A stretch of 58,911 nt of DNA from SURF-21 sp964510515 (GCA_964510515.1 CAZEAU010000017.1:1-58911); one strand, 5' to 3'; positions 1-7,888 are shown, counted from the first letter of the stretch. A program made the numbers and translations. Notes: generated by a model not told the origin, from the sequence alone.

Positions 1-20
1 AAAGCAAGCCCGTTTGGGCT

Positions 21-413
21 TCAGGGGAATTTACAGAACTTCGAGGGCTCAGCCGTTACTTCCACCAGGTTCCTGAAGATGTGCCGGGAACGGGCAGTTT
101 CGTAACCGTTACCGACCCTGGTTCCCGGGAGGCGGTAGAGGCTCGAGGCCATCAGAGTGAGCTGCGGGTAGCAGTCGACCTTCATGGCCACCGCCGAGGA
201 CGGGGCGTCCATGTGGAAGAAGTCGATGCCTTCGGAGATGGAGTTCTCGATAAGCATGCGCTGAGCGTAGCGCCCGATCAGTTTGACCGGAGACAGCTTG
301 AGCCAGATGAGTAGAGCCAGTTCCTCGTGGCCCAGGTTGGCCACGAGGAGCTGGCGGAGTGGGCCAGCGTATCCAGGCAGGATGATTGTGCGATCCAAGG
401 CGGGGTGCGCCAA
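21..413 (-). pseudogene. C-terminal fragment of a DDE-type insertion-sequence transposase
   Basis: The 130-residue product reads like the C-terminal part of an IS4/IS1634-type DDE transposase. The stretch YAQRMLIENSISEGIDFFHM followed by LTLMASSLYRL is typical of the end of such proteins, where the last acidic catalytic residue lies. Full-length members have about 400-500 residues, so the N-terminal two thirds, with the first two catalytic aspartates, are missing. No ribosome binding site or terminal inverted repeat is recognisable. The family is recalled from motif appearance and not from a search. It is best read as a dead remnant of an insertion sequence, next to the intact IS110 element. 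Confidence 0.6.
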
Positions 414-797
414 GTGCGTGCCAAGCCCTGCAGTTGTATGCGCCGTCAGGCGGTGGCCTGATGTCCCTGCCCTAGCTTTTTAAGGCCGCGCTCATGTCGT
501 AGATGGAGGGGTTCTCCTTTAGCATCGATATCACCTCATCCGAAAGGGAGTCTCGCAATATTATAGGTGTACAATCTTGCCAACTCGCCATCTCTTTTGA
601 TGGGCAACAAGTGCGTATGCGCATTGATTCGCCACCGATGCTGTTAGCCTTTTGTCCAACGTGGGAATCCAGGCTAGCTGAACTGGGAACTAAATTCGGA
701 TAAGACTGCTCTGAGGTGTGCGGGACGAGCCCCCTGCCATCATCAAGTGAAGTTCCCCCAACCCCCATCATCCAGCTGCATCATCCTGTCCGCGCGA
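414..797. other. Intergenic stretch, lower G+C, no supported gene
   Basis: This stretch is less GC-rich than its surroundings, particularly 500-700. One minus-strand frame (771 to 472) is open for 99 codons but has no recognisable motif or ribosome binding site. It may be a second fragment of displaced mobile DNA. Nothing else is visible. Confidence 0.3.
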
Positions 798-916
798 TAA
801 GAGAATGGCACTCTTCAGGGTTGACCCCAGAAGGGACATCGAAGCGGGTTCAGGCTATGGCACACCCCCGGGTTGACCCCGGAAGGGACGCAAGGCTATG
901 GCATACCCTAGGGTTG
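798..916. repeat. Palindromic (REP-like) repeat copies, left of the IS110 element
   Basis: Two whole copies with the centre GGGTTGACCCC lie near 812-838 and 858-889. A third begins at 898 (TGGCATACCCTAGGGTTG) and stops at 916, where the IS110 element begins. Its missing right half is found at 2477 on the far side of the element. Confidence 0.85.
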
Positions 917-930
917 GAATGATAAAGACC

Positions 931-1002
931 GGACGCCTCCGAACAATTAGGTGAGAAACCGTAACCGCCGGTTATATAGCCGGCAGACGAAGGGAGGCGT
1001 CC
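931..1002 (+). promoter_or_regulatory. Leader hairpin that covers the transposase ribosome binding site
   Basis: GGACGCCTCC (931-940) is the exact reverse complement of GGAGGCGTCC (993-1002), giving a 10-bp stem. Inside it, a second hairpin forms from GCCGG and CCGGC around 967-983. The ribosome binding site GGGAGG just before the ATG at 1003 lies in the 3' arm, so the stem would hide it. The same ten bases GGAGGCGTCC recur at 2389-2398 in the 3' non-coding region. Confidence 0.6.
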
Positions 1003-2058
1003 ATGAGTAGAGTGTACATCGGTATCGACCTGGCGGCAAAGTATTGCTGGGGGGCGACAAGGAATCGGGAAGGCGAGCTCACGAGCATCGAGAAGTTCAG
1101 GACCAGCGAGGAGAACCTCGTAGCCTACGTGGAGGCTCAAGGGGGTGAGGCCACAGTGCTCATGGAGGAGTGCGACCTGGCGGGCTGGGCGCAGAAGGTG
1201 CTCATCCCCTGTGCGGAGAAGGTGGCCGTCTGCGAGCCCCGGGCCAACCTCTGGATCCACCGCGACGCGGTGAAGACCGACAAGATCGACGCCAAGAAGC
1301 TCTCCGAAATCGCCTGGATGGGCAACTACAAGGAGGTCTACCACACCCGGGACGAGAGGATCTACCACCTCCACCTGGCGGTGAAGGCCTACGACGGATT
1401 GGTGAGAAGGACCACCTCCCTCAAGAACCAGATCAAGGCCAAGTTCAGGAGCGAGGGCATCATCTGCGAGGGGGCCAAGGTATTCGGAAAGCGGGGGCGA
1501 CAGGAGGTCCTGGCCCAGGTTGCGAGCCCGCTCCTGCGGGAGGTCATCGCCTCCGACTACGAGCTGCTGGACTTCCTGCTGCACTCCCAGGCCGGGGCCA
1601 AGGGGCGTTTCGTGCGCCTGGCGAGGGAGATCCCCATCTGCCGGGCCTTCGAGGAGATCCCCGGGGTGGGCCCGGTGGTGGCGGCCAAGTTCTGCGCCTA
1701 CGTGAAGTGCCCCCACCGCTTCAGCGACCGGCATAAGCTGTGGCGCTACTCCCGCCTAGGCATAACCGTCTGCGAGACCGGGGGCAAGGCCATCCGCCGC
1801 CAGCGCCTGGACCGCGCCGGAAACGGGGCCCTCAAGGACATCTCCCGCAAGGCCTTCCAGGCCGCCCTCAGAACCCGCGGGGACAACCTCATAAAGAGGT
1901 CCTACGCGAGGACGCTTAAGAGCACGGGCTCGGAGGTGCATGCCCGCCTCACCACCCAGAGAAAGATACTGGCCATCATGTGGTCCATGTGGAGATGCGG
2001 GGAGGTCTATGACGATAACCACGATCTGAAAACACGGGGCTTGACGGCCCGCTCGTAG
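1003..2058 (+). CDS. IS110-family DEDD transposase (RNA-guided recombinase)
   Basis: A 351-residue recombinase that would excise the element as a circle and insert it at sites chosen by the element's own RNA. The N-terminal RuvC-like DEDD domain shows D9 in GIDLA, E55/E56 in MEECD, and D93 and D96 in TDKIDAKKL. The C-terminal Transposase_20 domain begins at EEIPGVGPVVAAKF (about 217-230). In most relatives the C-terminal catalytic serine sits in an SG motif after 'GL.P'. Here the aligned stretch reads GITVCETGG, so the position appears to be Thr259. The length is normal and there is no frameshift, so the gene looks intact. The ATG at 1003 has the ribosome binding site GGGAGG, which is buried in the leader hairpin. 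Confidence 0.92.
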   Translation: MSRVYIGIDLAAKYCWGATRNREGELTSIEKFRTSEENLVAYVEAQGGEATVLMEECDLAGWAQKVLIPCAEKVAVCEPRANLWIHRDAVKTDKIDAKKLSEIAWMGNYKEVYHTRDERIYHLHLAVKAYDGLVRRTTSLKNQIKAKFRSEGIICEGAKVFGKRGRQEVLAQVASPLLREVIASDYELLDFLLHSQAGAKGRFVRLAREIPICRAFEEIPGVGPVVAAKFCAYVKCPHRFSDRHKLWRYSRLGITVCETGGKAIRRQRLDRAGNGALKDISRKAFQAALRTRGDNLIKRSYARTLKSTGSEVHARLTTQRKILAIMWSMWRCGEVYDDNHDLKTRGLTARS

Positions 2059-2476
2059 GGGAGCCGCGCATGGGCATGCCTCTTTGCGCGGCGGTTCGCC
2101 CCCCTTGCACGCGAGCGGACCGGGCTGCCGGGAAGTCTCACTCAGGGGTCATATCCCGGCCTCCCCTAAAAGAAGGGGGGGAGCTGAGGATCCAAGGGTT
2201 GGATAGACCCCGGCACGCAAGCCCCACCATTCCATAGCACGCCCGCCCCGCGGCGGGAGATGCTCATAAAGGTGACTGGCTGAGCAAGGCCTCTAACCGG
2301 CGAACCAGAGGTTTGGAAGGGTCCGCAAAGGCGCAGACGAAAGAGCGGGGGCATCCGAAAAGGCGGAAGAGGCGACGGTGCCCGCATGGAGGCGTCCTCC
2401 CAAGCCAATAGGAAAGCAACCAACCCCTCCCGGGAGGGGTCAGGGGAAGCTTACCCTTGACTTGGGTCTTTAAAGG
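2059..2476 (+). ncRNA. Candidate bridge/seek RNA of the IS110 element
   Basis: This non-coding part of the element contains four short segments that each end precisely at the TG core. GGGGTCA (2145-2151) is complementary to the right half of the target. AGGGTTG (2195-2201) equals the left half. CATTCCA (2228-2234) is complementary to the core plus the left element end. TAAAGGTG (2267-2274) equals the right element end plus the core. Between the first pair is a hairpin (CTCCCCT 2161-2167 with the G-run at 2173-2182). Between the second pair is another (CCCGCC / GGCGGG, 2242-2256, extended by AGCA/TGCT). Two internal loops, each with two guides, is the known plan of IS110 guide RNAs. The transcript ends are not known. 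Confidence 0.72.
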
Positions 2477-2478
2477 TG

Positions 2479-2729
2479 ACCCCGGAAGGGACATCCCCGA
2501 ACTTGACCAGCCTGACCGGGATGGTAATATCTGAACGGTGCAGCGCGGCGGCTTGCCGTGCCCCTTGCTTTTAGGTGGCGCCCTGGTCGCGGCGCGTCCG
2601 GTCGCGGCGGGTGACCACAAGGCGCGGCCATGGCGACTCGGCCATGACGCCTGTGATTATGGAGCGCTTGCCCTCGAGCGGTTGCCGGGACATCCCGAGC
2701 GAGGGCTGCAGGCAAGGAGGAGGCATCCT
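2479..2729. repeat. Right half of the interrupted repeat, then unassigned DNA
   Basis: ACCCCGGAAGGGACA directly after the IS110 end completes the repeat copy broken at 916. From about 2506 to 2713 I see no gene. The open frame there is continuous with the next gene but lacks any domain or start signal. Confidence 0.6.
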
Positions 2730-3113
2730 TTGACCGTCGCCGAGGCATATGCGACGCTCGGGCTGCGCCCCGGAGCGTCCCATGAGGAGATAAGGCGGGC
2801 TCACAGGGAGAAGGCCAGACAGAGTCACCCGGACATGGGCGGTAAACCCGAGGCCTTCATCAGGGTGCAAGCCGCTTACGAGATGCTATGCGAAAGCATG
2901 GGCGAGCAGGGCGAGGCCCCCGACATGCTCATCCTCGTGGAATTGAGAGCGGCGATCGACCTCATGCTAAGGGATTTCCGGCAGGAGGCGATAAGGCAGC
3001 TCGTCATAGTCGCGGACGCGATGGACAGGTTCTACGCCAGGATGGCTCGCCAGGCCCGGTCGCTTTCCCGCAAGCAACTGGCGAGACTCGGCGGCTATCT
3101 CCGCAGGAAGTGA
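2730..3113 (+). CDS. Small J-domain (DnaJ-like) protein
   Basis: The product (127 residues from the TTG at 2730) begins with a J domain: TVAEAYATLGLRPGASHEEI, then a helix II rich in basic residues, and the diagnostic HPD tripeptide in ARQSHPDMGGK. J domains stimulate the ATPase of DnaK-type Hsp70 proteins. The rest (about residues 60-127) is a helical region of unknown function with no G/F, zinc-finger or C-terminal peptide-binding domain, so this is a class C type co-chaperone. The TTG start is chosen because AAGGAGGAGG (2714-2723) stands at the right distance and the J domain begins immediately after it. The frame stays open upstream to 2538 without any signal. The partner and cellular role are unknown. 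Confidence 0.75.
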   Translation: MTVAEAYATLGLRPGASHEEIRRAHREKARQSHPDMGGKPEAFIRVQAAYEMLCESMGEQGEAPDMLILVELRAAIDLMLRDFRQEAIRQLVIVADAMDRFYARMARQARSLSRKQLARLGGYLRRK

Positions 3114-3600
3114 AGCCCCAGGCTACGGCACTTCTGGGGTCAACCCACCAAAGTGCCACAACCAAATCCCCCACGAGTGGCACACTTGGGGTCAACCCTC
3201 CGAAGTGCCACAACTAAATCCCCCACGAGTGGCACACTTGGGGTCAACCCTCCGACGTGGCACCTAGTGCCTTCTCCGTATCTGTTCCACGCCCCTGCCG
3301 GGTGCCGGCTGCGGCGCATGCTGCATCCCGAATCCGCTCCAATGTCCCTTCCGTGGCACGCCTGGGGTCAACCCTCCAAAGTGCTATGCCTAGGGTAGAC
3401 TCTCCGACGTGGCACCCAGCGTCTTCTCCGTATCTGTTCCACGCCCCTGCCGGGTGCCGGCTGCAGCGCATGCTGCATCCCGAATCCGCTCCAATGTCCC
3501 TTTCGAGGGTTGACCCCAGAAGTGCCATAATATAAACCCTCCCAATGTCCCTTCCGAGGGTTGACCCCGGAAGTGCCACCCCGGAAGTGCCATGCGCGGC
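3114..3600. repeat. Palindromic repeat cluster with a 90-bp accompanying sequence
   Basis: About eight copies of the GGGGTCAACCC-centred repeat. Two copies of an accompanying sequence of about 90 bp (3265-3345 and 3418-3500, containing CTTCTCCGTATCTGTTCCAC) alternate with them. A diverged third copy sits at 6205-6290. Confidence 0.85.
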
Positions 3601-3601
3601 G

Positions 3602-5896
3602 CTAGGGGATCTGCGCTCCCCTTACCATGGCGCCGGCGTCGAACCAGAACATGTCCAGGATGGGCACCTCCAGGCGCACGTGGGTCTTAACCTCCACCTT
3701 GCTCAGCGCGCCGGTGGCCAGGGAATCGATGAGCGAGGCCAGAGGTCCGCTGCCCAGGCCGTCAATGAGCGACACCATGAAGGCCAGGTTGTTCTGCAGG
3801 GCCGGCACCAGCGACGTCGGGTTGAGCTGGGAGACGAGCGCGCTCAGCCACGCCGGGTTGGCGTTGATGAGCCCCGCCGCCACCGCGGGGTCGAGCGTCC
3901 CTACCTGCAGGCGCGAGAGGACGCCGTTCACGAAGGCGGGGTTGGCGTTAGCGGCCGCGGCGAGCACCTCCGGGTCGAGCGCCGCAAGCAGGCCGCTCGT
4001 GAACGCCGGGCTGGAATTGACGATGCCCGCCAGCGCGGCCGGGTCCAGCGACTCCAGCAGCTCGCCCAGGAGGCCGGGGTTGTTCTTGATGAGGGATGCG
4101 ATCAGGTCGGGGTCCAGGTCCTCGAGCAGCCGCGAGACGAGATCGCCGCTCCCGGCGAGGAGGGCGTCGATCACCGCCGGGTCGAGGGCCTCCAGCATCC
4201 CCACGACGAAGCCGGGGTTGGCGTTGATGAGCCCCGCCACCGCAGAGGGGTCGAGGCCCGAGAGGTCCAGCGACTCCAGCAGCTCGCCCAGGAGGCCGGG
4301 GTTGTTCTTGATGATGGACGCGATCAGGTCGGGGTCCAGGTCCTCGAGCAGCCGCGAGATGAGATCGCCGCTCCCGGCGAGGAGGGCGTCGATCACCGCC
4401 GGGTCGAGGGCCTCCAGCATCCCCACGACGAAGCCGGGGTTGGCGTTGATGAGCCCCGCCACCGCGGAGGGGTCGAGGCCCGAGAGGTCCAGGTGCGAGA
4501 GCATGCCGGCCAGGAAGTCGGGGCTGCTGTTCACGGCCGCCGCCAGGGCCACCGGGTCGAGGCGCCCGAAGAGCAGGGCCACAAAGCCGGGGTTATCGTT
4601 GATGAGCCTCGCCACCGCAGAGGGGTCGAGGGCGGCGAGGTTCAGGCGCGAGACCATGCCGTTCAGGAAAGAGGGGTTGGCGTTAGCGGCCGCGGCGAGC
4701 ACCTCGGGGTCGAGCGAGCCCAGCAGGGTGGCGATGAAACCTGGGTTGGAATTGAGGGCGCCGGCCAGCGCGGCGGCATCCATCCCGCCCAGAAGCGACC
4801 CGAGAAAACCCGGGTTGGCGTTGAGGGCGCCGGCGAGGACGGCAGGGTCGAGGGATGAGAGCACGTCCGTCACCATCTCCCGGTTGGCGTTGATGAGCCC
4901 GGCCAGGGCTCCGCGGTCCAGGCGGGAGAGGAGGGCGGAGAGCCATCCCCGCATGGGCTCAGCGTTGAGGGAGGCGGCCATGGTGCCGGGTTCCAGCGTG
5001 GTGAGCAGGCTGGTTATGAAACCCGGGTTGGAATTGAGGACGCCGGCCAGCGCGGCGGCATCCATCCCGCCCAGAAGCGACCCGAGGAAGCCCGGGTTGG
5101 CGTTGACGATGCCCGCCAGCGCGGCAGGGTCGAGCGAGCCCAGCAGGGTGGCGATGAAGCTCGGGTTGGAATTGAGGGCGCCGGCCAGCGCAGCCGGGTC
5201 GAGCGAGCCAAGCAGGGTGGCGATGAAGCCCGGGTTGGAATTGAGGGCGCCGGCTAGCGCGGCGGCGTCCATCCCGCCTAGAAGCGACCCGAGAAAACCC
5301 GGGTTGGCGTTGACGATGCCCGCCAGCGCGGCAGGATCGAGCGAGCCAAGCAGGGTGGCGATGAAGCTCGGGTTGGAATTGAGGGCGCCGGCCAGCGCGG
5401 CGGCGTCCATCCCGCCTAGAAGCGACCCGAGAAAACCCGGGTTGGCGTTGACGATGCCCGCCAGCGCGGCAGGATCGAGCGAGCCCAGCATGCGGTCGAG
5501 GAAGGAGGAGCTCCGGGTGATGAGCGCGCCGACGGTGGGGGTTTCGAGCTCGTTGAGGACGGCGGGGAGGAAGTCCGGGTTGTCATTGATGGCGCGGGCC
5601 ACGACCGCCGGGTCGAGCTGGGCCACGACGCCGCAGATGAGCTCGGGGTTGTTGTTGACCAGGCCGGAGATAACGCTGGGGTTTTTGATGATGTCCAGCA
5701 TCTCCATGAGGGAGGAGGGTGCGCCGGGCTCGGCGGGATGGTCGTTTACCGGCAGATGCGTTGCGGTGGGTTCCTTGCCCCGGAGTGCGAGAATGCCGAC
5801 GGCCACCAGCGCGATCAGCTGGATCACGACCAGCACGTTGATCAAGCTCTGGTAGTTGTCCCGTAGAAGCGACCATGCGCGCTTATGCCTGCTCAC
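3602..5896 (-). CDS. Membrane-anchored protein built of about 27 tandem 23-residue repeats
   Basis: A 764-residue protein of unknown function. The first 15 residues are basic. They are followed by one hydrophobic segment (about 18-39, LINVLVVIQLIALVAVGILA), which predicts an N-in anchor with the rest outside the cell. From about residue 60 to 720 it consists of 23-residue units of the form LDPAALAGIVNANPGFLGSL with MDAAALAGALNSNPSFIATL variants, each ending in a Leu pair. The helix-breaking NxNP motif and regular leucines suggest an alpha-helical solenoid. Several units are almost identical at DNA level, so the array has grown recently. The C-terminal 40 residues do not repeat. The GTG start at 5896 is preceded by GGGAGG. 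The units resemble stretches in the 15028-16656 protein (LDMAEVGGLVNALSAFLNAL), which may be a distant relative. I know of no named family. Confidence 0.8.
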   Translation of the reverse strand: MSRHKRAWSLLRDNYQSLINVLVVIQLIALVAVGILALRGKEPTATHLPVNDHPAEPGAPSSLMEMLDIIKNPSVISGLVNNNPELICGVVAQLDPAVVARAINDNPDFLPAVLNELETPTVGALITRSSSFLDRMLGSLDPAALAGIVNANPGFLGSLLGGMDAAALAGALNSNPSFIATLLGSLDPAALAGIVNANPGFLGSLLGGMDAAALAGALNSNPGFIATLLGSLDPAALAGALNSNPSFIATLLGSLDPAALAGIVNANPGFLGSLLGGMDAAALAGVLNSNPGFITSLLTTLEPGTMAASLNAEPMRGWLSALLSRLDRGALAGLINANREMVTDVLSSLDPAVLAGALNANPGFLGSLLGGMDAAALAGALNSNPGFIATLLGSLDPEVLAAAANANPSFLNGMVSRLNLAALDPSAVARLINDNPGFVALLFGRLDPVALAAAVNSSPDFLAGMLSHLDLSGLDPSAVAGLINANPGFVVGMLEALDPAVIDALLAGSGDLISRLLEDLDPDLIASIIKNNPGLLGELLESLDLSGLDPSAVAGLINANPGFVVGMLEALDPAVIDALLAGSGDLVSRLLEDLDPDLIASLIKNNPGLLGELLESLDPAALAGIVNSSPAFTSGLLAALDPEVLAAAANANPAFVNGVLSRLQVGTLDPAVAAGLINANPAWLSALVSQLNPTSLVPALQNNLAFMVSLIDGLGSGPLASLIDSLATGALSKVEVKTHVRLEVPILDMFWFDAGAMVRGAQIP

Positions 5897-6651
5897 CTTG
5901 AAACCTCCCTCGCGATGCTCGCCTTGCGTCCCGGCCAGAACCAGGATATACAGAATGTACAGTATCGTCTATTCTATATTATCCAGGGATGCCTATCCGG
6001 TGTCCCTTCCGGGTGGCATTTCCGGGGTCAACCCTCCGAAGTGCCATACCGAACCTTGTCCGATGTCCCTTCCGTCCCTTCTGGGGTCAACCCTCGAAAG
6101 TGCCATAACCTGGTGGCCCTTCCGTCCCTTTTGGGGTCAACCCTCCGAAGTGCCATAACCGGCGTCCATTCCGTCCCTTCCGGGGTCAGCCCCGGGAAGT
6201 GCCATCCCCAGCGCCTTCCCCGTATCTTTCCCACGCCCTGTCGGTTCTCGGCTGCGACGCATGCCACACCCCTAACCCGCTCCTCCGTCCCTTCTGGGGT
6301 CAACCCCGCCCCGTGCCATTACGAACCCAGCGCCGCTTTTATGTCCTTTCCGGGGTCAACCCTCCGAAGTGCCATAACCGGCACCCATTCCGTCCCTTTC
6401 GGGGGTTGACCCCAGGTGTGCCACCAGGTGTGCCATCCGAACCCAGCGCCGTCTTCATATCTTTCTGCTCCTCCGTCCCTTTCGAGGGTTGACCCCAGGT
6501 GTGCCACCAGGTGTGCCACGAACCCCGCGTTGTCGTCATGCCTCTCCGCTCTTCCGTCCTTTTCGAGGCTTGACCCCAGAAGTGCCACCGCGTTTGGATC
6601 ATTGAAAAACGCGGTCGTTGACGGGTAAGGTAGAAAGCGGAGGTGAGATAC
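5897..6651. repeat. Palindromic repeat cluster
   Basis: About ten copies of the repeat between 5998 and 6595, in both orientations of the central GGGTCAACCC, with arms mostly GTCCCTT on one side and AAGTGCCA on the other. It includes a diverged copy of the 90-bp accompanying sequence seen at 3265 and 3418. No gene is supported here. Confidence 0.85.
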
Positions 6652-6978
6652 ATGAAAGAAGACGGAGAGGACCTCATGGAGAGGCTGGCGGGGGAGCTGC
6701 CTGGCTTCATGCAGGCCTTCTCGGGCTTGCACGAGGAGGTCTTTAAGGAGGGCGCCCTCAGCATCAAAGTCAAGCGGCTGATCATGCTGGGCGCAGCGGT
6801 GGCGGTAAGGTGCGAGCCGTGCATCCGCGTTCACGCCAAGGCAGCCTTGGAGGAGGGCGCCTCCCGCGAGGAGATCCTCGAGGCGGCGAGCGCTGGCATC
6901 CTCTTGGGCGGCGGGCCGTCGATCGCCTATACATCCATGCATTTGTTGGATGAGCTGGACGGGACTGGCGGGGCTTGA
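6652..6978 (+). CDS. AhpD-like / carboxymuconolactone decarboxylase family protein
   Basis: A 108-residue single-domain protein of the AhpD-like fold. The redox motif CEPCIRVHAKAAL (about residues 60-72), with a CxxC pair and a downstream His, is that of alkylhydroperoxidase AhpD-type enzymes. These are thiol-dependent peroxide or electrophile reductases; decarboxylases of the same fold lack the cysteines. The length matches the short single-domain group. The start at the ATG (6652) is chosen because GGAGG at 6639-6643 lies 8 nt upstream. A GTG at 6643 overlaps that site and is less likely. It is monocistronic and flanked by repeats. The substrate is unknown. Confidence 0.8.
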   Translation: MKEDGEDLMERLAGELPGFMQAFSGLHEEVFKEGALSIKVKRLIMLGAAVAVRCEPCIRVHAKAALEEGASREEILEAASAGILLGGGPSIAYTSMHLLDELDGTGGA

Positions 6979-7410
6979 GCCGAAGCTGGTCGGCAACACC
7001 AGGGCTTGAGCCGAAGCTGGTCGGCAAGGCCAGGGCTTGAGCGGCTTCTGGGTGACGCATCGGCAAACCCTTAGCTGACGATGGATGACGAGGCATCGGC
7101 TTGAGCCGATTCTAAAAGGTCCGGCAGTCCGCACGTTAAGGGCCAGCTTGGCAGTAAAAAGCGAGGCTCTGCAGAAGTTGGACGCCAGGCAGTCCGCACG
7201 TTAAGGGCCAGCTTGGCAGCGCAAGCGAGGCTCTGCCGTTGCCGGGTGGCAGGCAGCCCGCACGATAAGGGCCAGCTTGGCAGCAAAAAGCGAGGCTCTG
7301 CCGTTGCCGGGCGGCAGGCAGCCAGCAAGATAAGGGCTGACGATGGACAGCAAAAGCGAGGCTCTGCAGAAGTTGGACGGCAGGCATCCCGCACGTTAAA
7401 AGCCGACGCC
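6979..7410. repeat. Tandem repeat, five units of 64-66 bp, plus two short direct repeats
   Basis: Units begin at 7123, 7188, 7252, 7317 and 7383, each starting GGCAGTCCGCACGTTAAGGG or a close variant and containing AGCGAGGCTCTGC. Just before them, GGCTTGAGCCGAAGCTGGTC occurs twice (about 6974 and 7004). The array is unrelated in sequence to the palindromic repeat. No gene is supported; frames open through it on the minus strand only reflect the periodicity. Confidence 0.85.
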
Positions 7411-7525
7411 GAGCGGGAGATGGCGCCCAGTCCCGGGGGGAGAAGATAGAGAAGATATGGTGTTGCGGTTTCCGGGAACAGGCCCAGCGGACGGCCAACC
7501 GGGAGAGTAGCGGGGAGGGAGAGTC

Positions 7526-7888
7526 GTGGAATGTGAGATCTGCAATGTGGAGATAGGACCGGGAGAGGAGAGAAAACTCGCGGGGCGGATCGTCTGCGAG
7601 GACTGCTTTATCGACGGCTCCATGGAGACCAAAGCCTGCGATCCATGGGCGGTGCGCAGCGCGAAGTCCACCGAGAGGATGATGGGCGGCGCGGCGGTGA
7701 ACCCGCTGCAGGCACGCATATTGGAGATACTCGAGGAGACCGGGGGGCTGGAGCGGCCCGAGCTGCTCTCCCGGCTGGGCGAGGAGGTTACTGAAAAGGA
7801 GCTGCAGACGCAGTTCGCCCTGCTCAGGCACATGGAGAAGGTCCGCGCCGAGAAACGCGGCGACCGCGTCATCCTCCGCCTCTGGTAA
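7526..7888 (+). CDS. Small zinc-binding protein with a winged-helix-like C-terminus
   Basis: A 120-residue protein. The N-terminus carries two CxxC pairs (C3, C6 and C24, C27 in CEICNVEI and CEDCF), a likely treble-clef or rubredoxin-like zinc site. Residues about 55-120 (LQARILEILEETGGLERPEL, then KELQTQFALLRHMEKVRAEK) look like a winged helix with a final beta strand. That would fit a small DNA-binding or protein-binding regulator. The GTG start at 7526 follows GGGAGGGAGAG. The neighbours are repeats only, so context gives no clue to its target. I do not recognise a named family. Confidence 0.65.
   Translation: MECEICNVEIGPGEERKLAGRIVCEDCFIDGSMETKACDPWAVRSAKSTERMMGGAAVNPLQARILEILEETGGLERPELLSRLGEEVTEKELQTQFALLRHMEKVRAEKRGDRVILRLW

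Larger units (their letters stand above)
917..2478 (+). mobile_element. Complete IS110-family insertion sequence (IS1111-like layout)
   Basis: The ends are set by the interrupted repeat: GGGTTG stops at 916 and TGACCCCGGAAGGGAC resumes at 2477. Removing 917-2478 restores a normal repeat with a TG dinucleotide as shared core (915-916 / 2477-2478). Sub-terminal inverted repeats TAAAGACC (923-930) and GGTCTTTA (2464-2471) lie 6 and 5 nt from the ends. There is no other target duplication, as expected for this family. The element is about 1.56 kb: 86 nt of leader, one transposase gene and a long (about 420 nt) 3' non-coding region. A short leader, long 3' region and sub-terminal inverted repeats are what IS1111-type members show. 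Confidence 0.85.

Noticed and set aside
472..771. 99-codon minus-strand frame near the transposase remnant
   Set aside because: No motif, start signal or homologue that I can name; kept only as a remark on the 414-797 stretch.
2538..2729. N-terminal extension of the J-domain protein
   Set aside because: The extra 64 residues have no domain-like pattern, and the strong ribosome binding site at 2714-2723 points to the TTG at 2730.
3627..5855. A 742-codon open frame on the plus strand opposite the solenoid gene
   Set aside because: It is the antisense image of the 69-bp repeats; the minus frame has a ribosome binding site, a membrane anchor and a sensible repeat pattern.
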